Source: Blastopirellula retiformator (lineage in GTDB: Bacteria; Planctomycetota; Planctomycetia; Pirellulales; Pirellulaceae). From it: 64,000 nt of DNA. The stretch's first letter is position 1. Every line of letters begins with the position of its first letter. The notes under the pieces were generated by a model, which was given only the letters and a program-made list of their open reading frames with translations, made no database searches and was not told the DNA's origin. Of this stretch, positions 37,469 to 45,219 are shown in pieces. The DNA lies in assembly GCF_007859755.1 (NCBI RefSeq), contig NZ_SJPF01000001.1:1600082-1664081 (forward strand), read 5' to 3'. The position numbers and the translations under genes are program-made.

Positions 37469-38122
37469 TTACTCGGCCGTTGGCGTGACGCCCGAGCGTT
37501 TCAGGTGCTCGTTGTAGAGTCGTTTGTCGGTCAACACCATGATCTTGCCGGTCTTGTCGTCATAGCCATACATTTCGTAGCTGCGGAGCTTCGCAAACTT
37601 GACGTTATTTTCCTTCATGATCTGCATGTATTCTTCATAAGTGGGCCAACGACCTTCGACCGCCTTCTTCATCTGAACGGCTTGTTGCATGCCGAGCGTG
37701 CTGACGCGAGCCATCGCCGAGAAGTAGGCGGAACCGGCCTGGCTGAACGGATCGACCCCGGCGGCCGACGAACCTTCGGCGACGACGATTTCCGGATCTT
37801 GCAGCGCCTTGTGAACGTCGACCACTTTGGCGGTCGTCTTGCCGATCACGCCGCGCGGTTCGGGCTTGGTTTCGGCAGGCGGCGTCGCGGTTTCGGTCGC
37901 AGGGGCCGGGGTTTCGGTCGCAGGGGCCGGGGTTTCGGTCGCAGGGGCCGGGGTCATCGCCGGACCGGTTGGAGTCGCGCCAGCGCCGACGGCGGCCGAC
38001 GAACCTTCCAGCGGCGCTACGCCGCCGGGAGCGACGGGGCCGGAAGTGCGCTGGCCGATCGGTTCGGTATCGCAGCCAACAAGAAACGCAAGAAAACCAA
38101 CGATCAGGGCGATACGCGACAT
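37469..38122 (-). CDS. Putative lipoprotein with TPAPATE tandem repeats
   Basis: 217 residues. Signal sequence MSRIALIVGFLAFLVGC ends in a lipobox (FLVGC), so it should be lipid-anchored. Residues about 55-80 hold PAPATET repeats coded by three perfect 21-bp DNA repeats (37890-37952). The C-terminal domain (about 115-217) has helices AYFSAMARVSTLGMQQAVQM and YEEYMQIMKENNVKFAKL and then YDDKTGKIMVLTDKRLY. No family recognised; the repeat is a probable flexible linker away from the membrane. Confidence 0.75.
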   Translation of the reverse strand: MSRIALIVGFLAFLVGCDTEPIGQRTSGPVAPGGVAPLEGSSAAVGAGATPTGPAMTPAPATETPAPATETPAPATETATPPAETKPEPRGVIGKTTAKVVDVHKALQDPEIVVAEGSSAAGVDPFSQAGSAYFSAMARVSTLGMQQAVQMKKAVEGRWPTYEEYMQIMKENNVKFAKLRSYEMYGYDDKTGKIMVLTDKRLYNEHLKRSGVTPTAE

Positions 38123-38307
38123 GGGAGAAGATCCTTTGAAAGAAGAGCGGGGACGAAAATTGACCCGTCAGGCTGCAATATCGATCATTTGGCCGCCAAA
38201 TTCAAGCGCCGTCCGGGTGTTGTTAGGTGGCCACGACCTTGTTCCCTTTGTGGGTAAGGGATAAATTTAATACTTACGCAGTTCCGCCCCGCAGAGACGA
38301 AACCACC

Positions 38308-38655
38308 ATGAAACTGGTCATCGCCATCATTCAGCCGAGCCGCCTGGAAGCGGTTAAAGAAGCGCTTACCGAAGTCGAAGTCTTTCGGCTCACGGTGATG
38401 GATTGTCAGGGCTTTGGTCGCCAGAAGGGACAGACCGAAGTTTATCGCGGTCACGAGTTCACTATCAATCTGCTGCGCAAAGTTCAGCTGCAAATCGCGG
38501 TGAACGAGGAGTTTGTCGAACCGACCGTCGACGCGATCGTCAAAGGCGCCCGAAGCGGCGAAAAGGGAGAGATCGGCGACGGCAAGATCTTTGTTTTGCC
38601 AATGGACGAATGCGTGCGGATTCGAACCGGCGAACGTGGCCCCGACGCGATCTAA
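38308..38655 (+). CDS. PII family nitrogen regulatory protein (GlnB/GlnK type)
   Basis: 115 residues from the ATG at 38308, with the typical start MKLVIAIIQPSRLEAVKEAL. PII hallmarks: GFGRQKGQTEVYRG in the T-loop (with the Tyr used for uridylylation in proteobacteria), and IGDGKIFVLPMDECVRIRTG near the C-terminus. The segment ARSGEKGEIGDG has three more residues than the usual ARTGKIGDG. PII trimers sense ATP/ADP and 2-oxoglutarate and control nitrogen enzymes and ammonium transport. No amtB or glnA is next to it. Confidence 0.9.
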   Translation: MKLVIAIIQPSRLEAVKEALTEVEVFRLTVMDCQGFGRQKGQTEVYRGHEFTINLLRKVQLQIAVNEEFVEPTVDAIVKGARSGEKGEIGDGKIFVLPMDECVRIRTGERGPDAI

Positions 38656-38659
38656 GGCG

Positions 38660-38735
38660 GCGAGCCGCGAAGAGCGATGCTCTGAGCCTGGCGAGGTTGA
38701 AAAATGCCACGATGGCATTTTTCAACAGGCAGTTA
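38660..38735 (-). repeat. Multi-hairpin element, copy E (half copy)
   Basis: Contains only the first (A/T-flanked) and second hairpins, lying between the convergent PII and thioredoxin genes. The last three bases (TTA, 38733-38735) are the complement of the thioredoxin gene's stop codon. Confidence 0.88.
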
Positions 38736-39368
38736 GCCTTTGCTTAGTTCGAGTTCGACCGCATCGCGAAAGACATCCATGTCGTAGGCGCCAATCCAAA
38801 CGCGCTGCACGACGCCGTTGCGATCGACGAGAATCGTGGTCGGATAAGCGAGAAACGGGCCGACTGAGTTGAGTTCGGTGCGAGACGCTCCGGCGGCGTC
38901 GGCGTAGACCGGCAAGCCGATGATGTTGATCTTTTCGAGGATGTCGGCCGAATCGCCAGCCAGCTCGGTCATGTTTTCGCGGCCGTCGATGGCGTCGCGA
39001 GAGCAACTGACCGGTAGGAATTGAAACGCGGTTTCGTTTTTCAGGTCACGGCTGAGCCGGACCAAGCCGGGGAGTTCGGCCAAACAAGGTGGGCACCAGG
39101 GGCCCCAGAAGTTGATCAGGCTGACCTTGCCTTGCAGGTTGGCAGTGGTGATCGGTTGGTCGGTGTTGAGCAGCGGGGCGAAGTCGACCTGCGTCAGTGG
39201 GTGGCCGACCCAAGGATGCGACTGTTGCTGCGGCGGCTGCATGGCCCGGATGACCAGAATCACGCAAAGCCCGACCAGCACGGCGAACAGGATGGCGGTT
39301 ACGGCCGAGCTAATCCATTTTTCGCCAGATCGCTCGGGGCCGAGAGAATGCTGATCGGAATCGTTCAT
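38733..39368 (-). CDS. TlpA/ResA-like membrane-anchored thioredoxin
   Basis: 211 residues. One membrane helix near 20-42 (AVTAILFAVLVGLCVILVI) anchors a periplasmic thioredoxin fold with active-site WCPPC in FWGPWCPPCLAELPGL near 92 and the cis-Pro in YPTTILVDRNG near 178. Such proteins reduce or form disulfides for cytochrome c or membrane enzymes. The gene is single and convergent with the PII gene. Confidence 0.92.
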   Translation of the reverse strand: MNDSDQHSLGPERSGEKWISSAVTAILFAVLVGLCVILVIRAMQPPQQQSHPWVGHPLTQVDFAPLLNTDQPITTANLQGKVSLINFWGPWCPPCLAELPGLVRLSRDLKNETAFQFLPVSCSRDAIDGRENMTELAGDSADILEKINIIGLPVYADAAGASRTELNSVGPFLAYPTTILVDRNGVVQRVWIGAYDMDVFRDAVELELSKG

Positions 39369-39735
39369 GGTGGGCGTCGCCAGTGTGGAATTCGGAGCAG
39401 GGAAGGGGACAGGCGGTCGACCCTATTTTATCCGAAGCGATGGAGCGTGGCGGCAACTTCTTTCGTTTTGCTGGGAAAGCCTTGAGCGGCGAAGCGGCCC
39501 GAGACGGGGAGGAGCAGGCGCCGATCGGGTTAAAAGGAGGTGAATCTGACGCTTCAGAGGCCGTCGATGGGCGCCCTGGCAATTAGAATCGAACCAGGAA
39601 ATCGCTCTTGCGTTGGCGGACAACTCGCGGAAAATTTGCTAAGTTTGGAAGAATCCTCCTAGGGCGACGATCCAGGGAATCGACAATCCAAGGAATGCTG
39701 TCGGCCATTTCTATCTCCCGCCTTTGCGTACGAAT
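39369..39735. other. Intergenic stretch between divergent genes
   Basis: 367 bp between the thioredoxin and CYTH starts. A perfect ribosome site AAAGGAGGTGA (39534-39544) is followed by an open frame of about 31 codons from an ATG near 39568, ending TCC-TCC-TAG. It may be a leader peptide or chance. Nothing else was recognised. Confidence 0.3.
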
Positions 39736-40284
39736 ATGAAGTTCGAAGTCGAATTGAAGTTTCCGGTCGATGATCTCCGCCGCGTCGAAGCGGCGCTCTC
39801 TAGCTTGGGCGCCGAAATCGAGATCCCAGTGAAACAGTCCGATTATTACTATGGGCATCCGTCGCGCGACTTCGCCGAAACGGACGAGGCGCTCCGGATC
39901 CGCAAGGTCGGCAGTAAGAACATCATCACCTACAAAGGGCCCAAGATCGACTCGACGACCAAGACCCGTCGCGAGATCGAAGTGCCGCTGGTTTCGGGAT
40001 CGGAAGGCGCCGCCAACATCGTCGAAATGCTGGAGTCGCTCGGCTTTTCGCTGGTCGCCGAAGTGACCAAGAACCGCCGCAAAGCGAATCTGCAGTTCGC
40101 TGATCAAGAGGTGGAGGTCGCCCTGGACGAGGTGAAGAACCTGGGCCAGTTTGTCGAGCTGGAAATCTCGGCGGAAGAGGCGGATATCGACGCCGCTCGG
40201 ACCGCGATTAACGAGTTGGCCGCCAAGTTGGGCCTGTCGGGCAGCGAACGCCGCAGCTACCTGGAATTGATCCTGGAAGGCTAA
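39736..40284 (+). CDS. CYTH domain protein (CyaB/thiamine-triphosphatase type)
   Basis: 182 residues from the ATG at 39736 (an in-frame TTG at 39724 is less likely). The CYTH signature ExExK appears at once as FEVELKF, followed by the barrel strands EALRIRKVGSKNIITYKGPK and VALDEVKNLGQFVELEI. Enzymes of this tunnel fold act on triphosphates: class IV adenylate cyclases and triphosphatases cannot be told apart here. The stop TAA is the first three bases of multi-hairpin element copy F. Confidence 0.9.
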   Translation: MKFEVELKFPVDDLRRVEAALSSLGAEIEIPVKQSDYYYGHPSRDFAETDEALRIRKVGSKNIITYKGPKIDSTTKTRREIEVPLVSGSEGAANIVEMLESLGFSLVAEVTKNRRKANLQFADQEVEVALDEVKNLGQFVELEISAEEADIDAARTAINELAAKLGLSGSERRSYLELILEG

Positions 40285-40436
40285 CTGCCTGTTGAAAAAT
40301 ACCATCGTGGCATTTTTCAACCTCGCCAGGCTCAGAGCATCGCTCTTCGCGGCTCGCCAAATAACGACTTAAGTCGTTATTTGGGGATCGCATCCGTGCG
40401 ATCACGCAGTCCGTCGAGAAAATCAACGGACTGCTC
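40282..40436 (+). repeat. Multi-hairpin element, copy F (full length)
   Basis: Starts with the TAA stop codon of the CYTH gene. All five hairpins are present; the AAATAACGAC/GTCGTTATTT stem of the third is retained although its middle reads TTAA rather than TTAC. The terminal trinucleotide is CTC instead of CTA. Confidence 0.9.
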
Positions 40437-40751
40437 GAGCTGCCTTCCCCCCCGAGGCGGCGGATTGGGGCGTTTCGAGACCGCTTCTCAAAAAAATTCG
40501 ACCCACGGCGAAACCCTGAACTGCAACCGGGGTTCATCTATTTTCGAAACGGCAAATGCGTCGTTTTCGTCTCTCTACGAGATACGAATCAGGCGAACTT
40601 GCGCCTGTTGGAAACTTTGGGGAGCCCTGGGTCGTCAATACCGCGCAGATGGCCTGGGGCTCCTTTTTTGTTTCGATGAATTCTGGGCGTAACTGGCCAA
40701 GACGCCGGGCGATCGCCACCCAGCAGCGGCCGAGTTTCCTATACTACAGGT
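40437..40751. other. Intergenic stretch with candidate structured RNA
   Basis: No protein gene is convincing. From about 40550 on the plus strand three hairpins follow one another: TCGTCTC/GAGATACGA, CAGGCG-AACTTG-CGCCTG, and GGAGCCC...GGGCTCC followed by six T residues (40621-40669). This is a plausible small RNA ending in a terminator just before the MFS gene. Confidence 0.4.
40621..40669 (+). terminator. Intrinsic terminator candidate
   Basis: GGAGCCC (40621-40627) pairs with GGGCTCC (40657-40663), directly followed by T6. The loop of about 29 nt is long but contains further pairing (GGCC/TGG words). Confidence 0.45.
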
Positions 40752-42092
40752 ATGTCTTCTGTAGCCGCTCAGCAGCCAAACTCTTCCTCCGATTCTCCCA
40801 CTTCGACGCTTCCTACCGAACCGGATGAAGGGGCGGAAACTCGCAACTTCTTTTTGTTGGCGTTCTCGCAGGTGGTGCTTCGTTGCGGCTGGATCTTCAA
40901 GACCGAGAGCATCATCATCCCGGCCGTGCTCGACTTGATCGCTGGGCCAGGTTGGGTTCGCGGGCTGCTGCCGATCTTGAACCGCATCGGGCAATCGCTG
41001 CCGCCGCTGTTTTATGCGCGCACGCTGAAGTCGATGTCGCAGAAGAAGTGGTCGCTGTGCGGTACGACGCTGGCCATGGGAGTCTGCTTCTCTTTGCTGG
41101 CATTTTGTTTCGTGCCGCCGATTCGAGATGCGGTGGATGGTTGGTTTCCGGAGAGCACCACTTGGCCGAGCGTCTGGCTGACGGTCGCGTTCTTGGTCTG
41201 CTACTTCCTCTTCTTCGCGGCGACGGGGCTGAATCAGGTTGGCTTCGGCACGGTGCAGGGGAAGCTGGTTCGCGTGACCAAACGGGGGCGCTTGATGCTG
41301 GTCGCCAACTTTGCCGGAGCGATCGCGGCGATCGGCTTGGCCGCGTGGCTGTTGCCAAAGTGGCTGACCAATCATGACGCGCACGTGCACTGGATCTTTG
41401 GCTTCGCTGGCGGTGCGTTTCTGCTGAGCGCCGGCGTTTCGGCCTTGCTGAAAGAGCACTGCGACAAGGCGCCGCACGTGAAGGGAACGGCCGCCGAGTT
41501 ATTTCATGACGCGTTCAGCGTGTTGACCGAAGATCGCAACTTCCGCCGTTTAGCGGTGGTGGCGTTTTGCTTCGGCTGCTCGCTGATGCTGTTCCCGCAC
41601 TATCAGGCGCTGGCCCGCGATCGACTGGGGGCGCCGCTCGAGAACTTGATCTTCTGGGTGATCATTCAGAACGGCGGCACGGCGGCGTTTAGCCTGCTAG
41701 GAGGGCCGCTGGCCGATTGGAAAGGGAATCGCCTGGTGCTGCGGCTGATGATGTTCGGCGTCTTCTTGATGCCGCTGATCGCCATTGTGCTGATCCATAC
41801 AGGGCCAAGCGACGCGACGCTGTTCAACTGGCTTTTCCTGCTGGTCGGCGTAACGCCGGTGATGTTCCGCGGGCTTAGCAACTACGTGCTAGAGATCTCC
41901 CCCCGCAGCGAACATCCGCGGTACCTGGCCGCCCTCAGCTTGTGCGTGGCGGCGCCGATGGTTGCATCGCCGGCGGTTGGCTGGGCGCTCGACGCGGTGT
42001 CGTACGAGGCGGTCTTTCTAACGGTGTCGGCCATCTTGTTCGGCGGGTTGCTGATGACCTGGACGATCGCCGAGCCGCGTCAAAGCGTTTAG
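40752..42092 (+). CDS. Major facilitator superfamily transporter
   Basis: 446 residues with about 12 membrane helices after a hydrophilic ~30-residue N-terminus. The first cytoplasmic loop (FYARTLKSMSQKKWSLCGTT) and the loop between helices 8 and 9 (LGGPLADWKGNRLVL) show the MFS-type G-x-LaDrxG-R pattern. The lumen-exposed C-half ends in a helix with GGLLMTWTIAEP. The substrate is unknown. The gene stands alone and converges with the phosphoesterase gene. Confidence 0.85.
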   Translation: MSSVAAQQPNSSSDSPTSTLPTEPDEGAETRNFFLLAFSQVVLRCGWIFKTESIIIPAVLDLIAGPGWVRGLLPILNRIGQSLPPLFYARTLKSMSQKKWSLCGTTLAMGVCFSLLAFCFVPPIRDAVDGWFPESTTWPSVWLTVAFLVCYFLFFAATGLNQVGFGTVQGKLVRVTKRGRLMLVANFAGAIAAIGLAAWLLPKWLTNHDAHVHWIFGFAGGAFLLSAGVSALLKEHCDKAPHVKGTAAELFHDAFSVLTEDRNFRRLAVVAFCFGCSLMLFPHYQALARDRLGAPLENLIFWVIIQNGGTAAFSLLGGPLADWKGNRLVLRLMMFGVFLMPLIAIVLIHTGPSDATLFNWLFLLVGVTPVMFRGLSNYVLEISPRSEHPRYLAALSLCVAAPMVASPAVGWALDAVSYEAVFLTVSAILFGGLLMTWTIAEPRQSV

Positions 42093-42134
42093 AGCGTTTT
42101 TCTGATAGCAGTAGCGTTTCTGGCGTTAGTGAGG

Positions 42135-42254
42135 CAACCTCGCCAGGCTCAGAGCATAGCTCTTCGCGGCTCGCAAAATAACGACTTACGTCGTTAATTT
42201 TGGGATCGCATCCGTGCGATCACGCAGTCCGTCGAGAAAATCAACGGACTGCTA
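42135..42254 (+). repeat. Multi-hairpin element, copy G (first hairpin lost)
   Basis: Starts at the AACCTCGCCAGG part, so the terminator-like first hairpin is missing. Hairpins 2-5 follow, with one extra T in the third (GTCGTTAATTTTG). The last CTA (42252-42254) is the complement of the phosphoesterase gene's stop codon. It lies between convergent genes. Confidence 0.88.
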
Positions 42255-43316
42255 GACCTTCGCCAGCTTCAGCGAGAACTGGTTCTGCGGCGAGGCGTTC
42301 ACTTGGTTGCGGGTCGGCGAGTAGTCGACGACGTTGACCGAGCCATCAGTGGTGAACTCCAAGAGTCGCAGCCAGGCGTCTCCGCCGTTGGGCTTCATCT
42401 GAAAGTTGACCAGCATCTGGTGAACGTCGCGACCGCCAGGGGTGGTCGACGTCATCCGGGCCAGGCCATCGTTGAGCACATGGCCATTGACCGTCAGGAT
42501 GAAGTTCTCGTGCTTGCTGACCAGATTGTTCCAGAGTTCGGTTCCGTCCATCACGTCGCCGCCGCTGATCTTGGCGACTTGATAGCTGTGCGGGTTCCAG
42601 GTTTGTTTGGTTTGCTTCTCAGCCCAGTCATAACGGGTCTCGTCGAAGTACATATAGGCGTGCGTGATCAAAATCGCTTCGCGATCTTTGTGCTTGGCGG
42701 CAATCTCGTTGGCCCAACGCACGACATCGCGCCGCGGACCGAACTCGAGCCCGATCACCACAAAGTCGCGCCCCCCGGCCGAGAAGAGATGGTAGCTGTT
42801 CTCCATCTGCCGCGGCTCTTTGTCGTAGACGCCCCCGAACGTCGGCAGCGGGCGGAACTTGTCGATCGGGAAGTAGTCGTTTAGCGACGTCGAACGATCG
42901 TGGCACTTGCCGCCGCTGCTGTAGTCATGATTGCCGGGGACCAGGAAGTAGGGGATCTTGCCGTCGAGCTGGGCCAAGGCCGAAGCGGCCAATTGCCACT
43001 GCTCGGCGGTATTTCGGTTGGTGATGTCGCCCAGGTGCAGGGCGGCGGCGATGTTGCGAGATTTCTTGTTTTCCGCCAGCCACTTAGTCTGCTGCAGGAA
43101 CCCCTCGGGATGCCCTTCGCCATACATCTGCGTGTCAGGCAAGACGGCGACGGTGAACGAGCCTTTGCCAATCGGAGCCGGTTCCCCCTCGACGAACTTG
43201 GCGTCGGCATACGGATCGGCCGCGAGCGATTGCGAGCCAGCAAGCGAAATGAACGAAGATCCGACGGCGAGCGAAGCGCCGGTCTTGAGCAACTGGCGGC
43301 GATCAAGCGAGGTCAT
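42252..43316 (-). CDS. Exported calcineurin-like metallophosphoesterase
   Basis: 354 residues from the ATG at 43316, which begins a Tat-like signal (MTSLDRRQLLKTGASLAVGS) with a cleavable SLAA end. The metallophosphoesterase motifs appear in order: VAVLPDTQMYGEG, LHLGDITNRN, PGNHDYSSGG, ILITHAYMYFDET and VNGHVLNDG, giving the usual two-metal ligand set. It probably cleaves phosphate esters or nucleotides outside the cytoplasm. An upstream ATG (43343) adds nine residues and is less likely. Confidence 0.9.
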   Translation of the reverse strand: MTSLDRRQLLKTGASLAVGSSFISLAGSQSLAADPYADAKFVEGEPAPIGKGSFTVAVLPDTQMYGEGHPEGFLQQTKWLAENKKSRNIAAALHLGDITNRNTAEQWQLAASALAQLDGKIPYFLVPGNHDYSSGGKCHDRSTSLNDYFPIDKFRPLPTFGGVYDKEPRQMENSYHLFSAGGRDFVVIGLEFGPRRDVVRWANEIAAKHKDREAILITHAYMYFDETRYDWAEKQTKQTWNPHSYQVAKISGGDVMDGTELWNNLVSKHENFILTVNGHVLNDGLARMTSTTPGGRDVHQMLVNFQMKPNGGDAWLRLLEFTTDGSVNVVDYSPTRNQVNASPQNQFSLKLAKV

Positions 43317-43414
43317 GACAGATTCCTGGCGGGGGAATTTCATCTAGTGGAATCGTAATTATCGCCCGGAGGCTAGGGCGTGTAAACCTATGAGCGGCTC
43401 GCTTTTGTCTTAAC

Positions 43415-43876
43415 TCAAACCATCGTCGGCAGCCCACAGCAAAACGACACGAACACCACCCATACCAACAAGACTTCGCCCAAGAGGCTCTGAAACGACA
43501 TCAGGTACAGACGAACGCCGCAGCATCCCAGCAAGACGAGCCACCCGCCAACCAGCAAGATGGTAAAAGGAGTTTCGCCGAACTCGCCCATGATGAGCGG
43601 CAGGACGAAGTAGTAGATGGCCAGCGGCGTAGCGGCGAGGATTGCCCCCAGCCAGGTTCGCGGCTCCCAAATCAGCGTCGCCGCCGCGCCGATCGCCGGC
43701 GAGGCCAACAGCAGCACGCCAAAGATCGAAGCGCCCGCCGTTTCGGCGAGTAGGCGGATGTAGCCAAGCAGCAGTGCGACGACGAAGACCGACCAGAAGA
43801 GCCGCGGCAGGGTAATCTGATGCGCACGCGGCCCACCGCTCTTGAGCGCATCGCGTACTGGCGACTGGTCGTCCAT
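43415..43876 (-). CDS. Small polytopic membrane protein
   Basis: 153 residues with about five hydrophobic helices (for example FWSVFVVALLLGYIRLLA, TPFTILLVGGWLVLLGCCGV, LLGEVLLVWVVFVSFCCGLP). No family recognised. It follows the HIT gene by 6 bp and is presumably in the same transcript. Confidence 0.7.
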   Translation of the reverse strand: MDDQSPVRDALKSGGPRAHQITLPRLFWSVFVVALLLGYIRLLAETAGASIFGVLLLASPAIGAAATLIWEPRTWLGAILAATPLAIYYFVLPLIMGEFGETPFTILLVGGWLVLLGCCGVRLYLMSFQSLLGEVLLVWVVFVSFCCGLPTMV

Positions 43877-43882
43877 GGCAAG

Positions 43883-44227
43883 TTAACCCGGCGGCCAAGT
43901 CAGTTTGCGCCCGCCCATCAAATGCAAATGGATGTGCGGCACTTCCTGACCACCTTCCTCTTTGCAGTTGACGATGACGCGGTAGCCGTTTTCCAAACCT
44001 AGTTTGCGGGCGACGTCGCGGACGACCAGCCACAAGTGTCCCATAACCGCAGCGTCTTCATCCGCGATGTCGTCGATCGTGGCGATCTCCTTCTTCGGGA
44101 TCACCAGCAGATGGGTCGGCGCCTTGGGGGCGATGTCGCGGAAGACCATGCAGAGGTCGTCCTCGTAGATGACGTCCGCGGGAATCTCGCCATCGATGAT
44201 CTTCTTGAAAATCGTCTTCTCGCTCAT
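43883..44227 (-). CDS. HIT family nucleotide-binding hydrolase (HINT type)
   Basis: 114 residues, the standard length. MSEKTIFKKIIDGEIPADVI is typical of HINT purine nucleoside phosphoramidases, and the catalytic His triad is in VPHIHLHLMGGR near 95-107. These are cytoplasmic dimeric enzymes that hydrolyse aminoacyl- or lysyl-AMP-type substrates. Confidence 0.96.
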   Translation of the reverse strand: MSEKTIFKKIIDGEIPADVIYEDDLCMVFRDIAPKAPTHLLVIPKKEIATIDDIADEDAAVMGHLWLVVRDVARKLGLENGYRVIVNCKEEGGQEVPHIHLHLMGGRKLTWPPG

Positions 44228-44523
44228 GCTGTCTTCTCGTCGCTATCGGGTTAGATGCTCGCTGCTATGGTGGCAGAATAGCACCATTTTACGTAGCGGC
44301 CAATCAGTTGGTTTGGATGGGTTGCCGTTCGCTGCGCGACTTGGGGGCAATACGGGAAATGCGGGTCGCTAGCAGGCCAGTTTCGGTCAACTCCCAGACT
44401 TTCACTTGCCGAACAATCCTAATGAGTCGTAGTCGGCGATGGATTGCCGCTGCGAGGAGACGCCCCCCAAGCGGCCAGCCTTTGTGGAGCGTCTCCGTTT
44501 CTGTCTGAGTTATGGGGGGACGC

Positions 44524-45147
44524 ATGATGCTGAAGCGCGAGAATATCGCGTTGACCCTGGCATTCTTGCTTGGTCTGTTGATCGCTTATGAAGTTCGCGC
44601 CCAACAAGCGAACTACGTGCAAGAGAACGGGATCACCTATCGCGAAGTCGTTAATAGCGTGAAACGCCCGGTTGTCGAAACCAAAATGCAGGAGCATACC
44701 GAGCAAGTCTACGTCGAGCGGTTCACCACCGACATGCACGAGAGCCAACGCACCGTTTCGGTTCCGGTCACCGAGTATCGTTGGGAAGCGTACACGCCGA
44801 TCTCGATCAACATCTTCGCCCCGCCGCGGGTTGCGTATCGCTGGGTGCCGGTTACTCGCTGGGAACAGCGCGTCGAAACGGTTCGTACCCCGGTCACGCG
44901 TCGCGACCTGGTTCCCGAAACCCGCACCGTTTCGCGCCCCGTAACGACTACCCGCATGGTCGAAGACAAAGTGATCTCGCGAGTCGCCGTCAGCACCACG
45001 CCTGGCACGTCCAACGGCGCCAGCAACGTCGCCGCCGCGCCGATCGAATCGCAACGCGTGGGCGGGCTCGGCATGCCGAGTGATCCTCCCCGCGTCGGCA
45101 CGCGACTTGATCCGGCAGGGGCAGGGGCTCCGTCTCGCTTCCGCTAA
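44524..45147 (+). CDS. Secreted planctomycete protein with PVxxxR repeats
   Basis: 207 residues from the ATG at 44524 (GGGGGA ribosome site 5 bases upstream; another Met follows at once). Signal peptide LTLAFLLGLLIAYEVRAQ is followed by short repeats of the form V-[KRT]-P-V-x-x-x-[KR]: NSVKRPVVETKMQ, VSVPVTEYRWEAY, VRTPVTRRDLVPETRTV, VSRPVTTTRMVED. Such Tyr/Thr/Val repeats occur in many planctomycete secreted proteins of unknown role. The 22-bp hairpin repeat begins 1 bp after the stop. Confidence 0.75.
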   Translation: MMLKRENIALTLAFLLGLLIAYEVRAQQANYVQENGITYREVVNSVKRPVVETKMQEHTEQVYVERFTTDMHESQRTVSVPVTEYRWEAYTPISINIFAPPRVAYRWVPVTRWEQRVETVRTPVTRRDLVPETRTVSRPVTTTRMVEDKVISRVAVSTTPGTSNGASNVAAAPIESQRVGGLGMPSDPPRVGTRLDPAGAGAPSRFR

Positions 45148-45148
45148 T

Positions 45149-45216
45149 CGTAGGGTCCGCTGTGCGGACCACAATGCGTTCGGCAATTCGATTCGGTCCG
45201 CACAGCGGACCCTACG
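45149..45216. repeat. 22-bp perfect inverted repeat between convergent genes
   Basis: Arms at 45149-45170 and 45195-45216 are perfect complements (TAGGGTCCGCTGTGCGGACC core), with a 24-nt loop. Each arm also folds on itself by GTCCGC/GCGGAC. The left arm is identical to 31529-31550. It may act as a bidirectional transcription stop or be a small mobile repeat. Confidence 0.8.
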
Positions 45217-45219
45217 GCT

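Noticed and set aside
37890-37952. Possible CRISPR fragment from three 21-bp repeats
   Set aside because: The repeats are directly adjacent without spacers and keep a reading frame in a lipoprotein gene.
39575-39600. Minus-strand GGTTCGATTC resembling a tRNA T-arm
   Set aside because: No acceptor, anticodon or D-arm pairing could be found around it.
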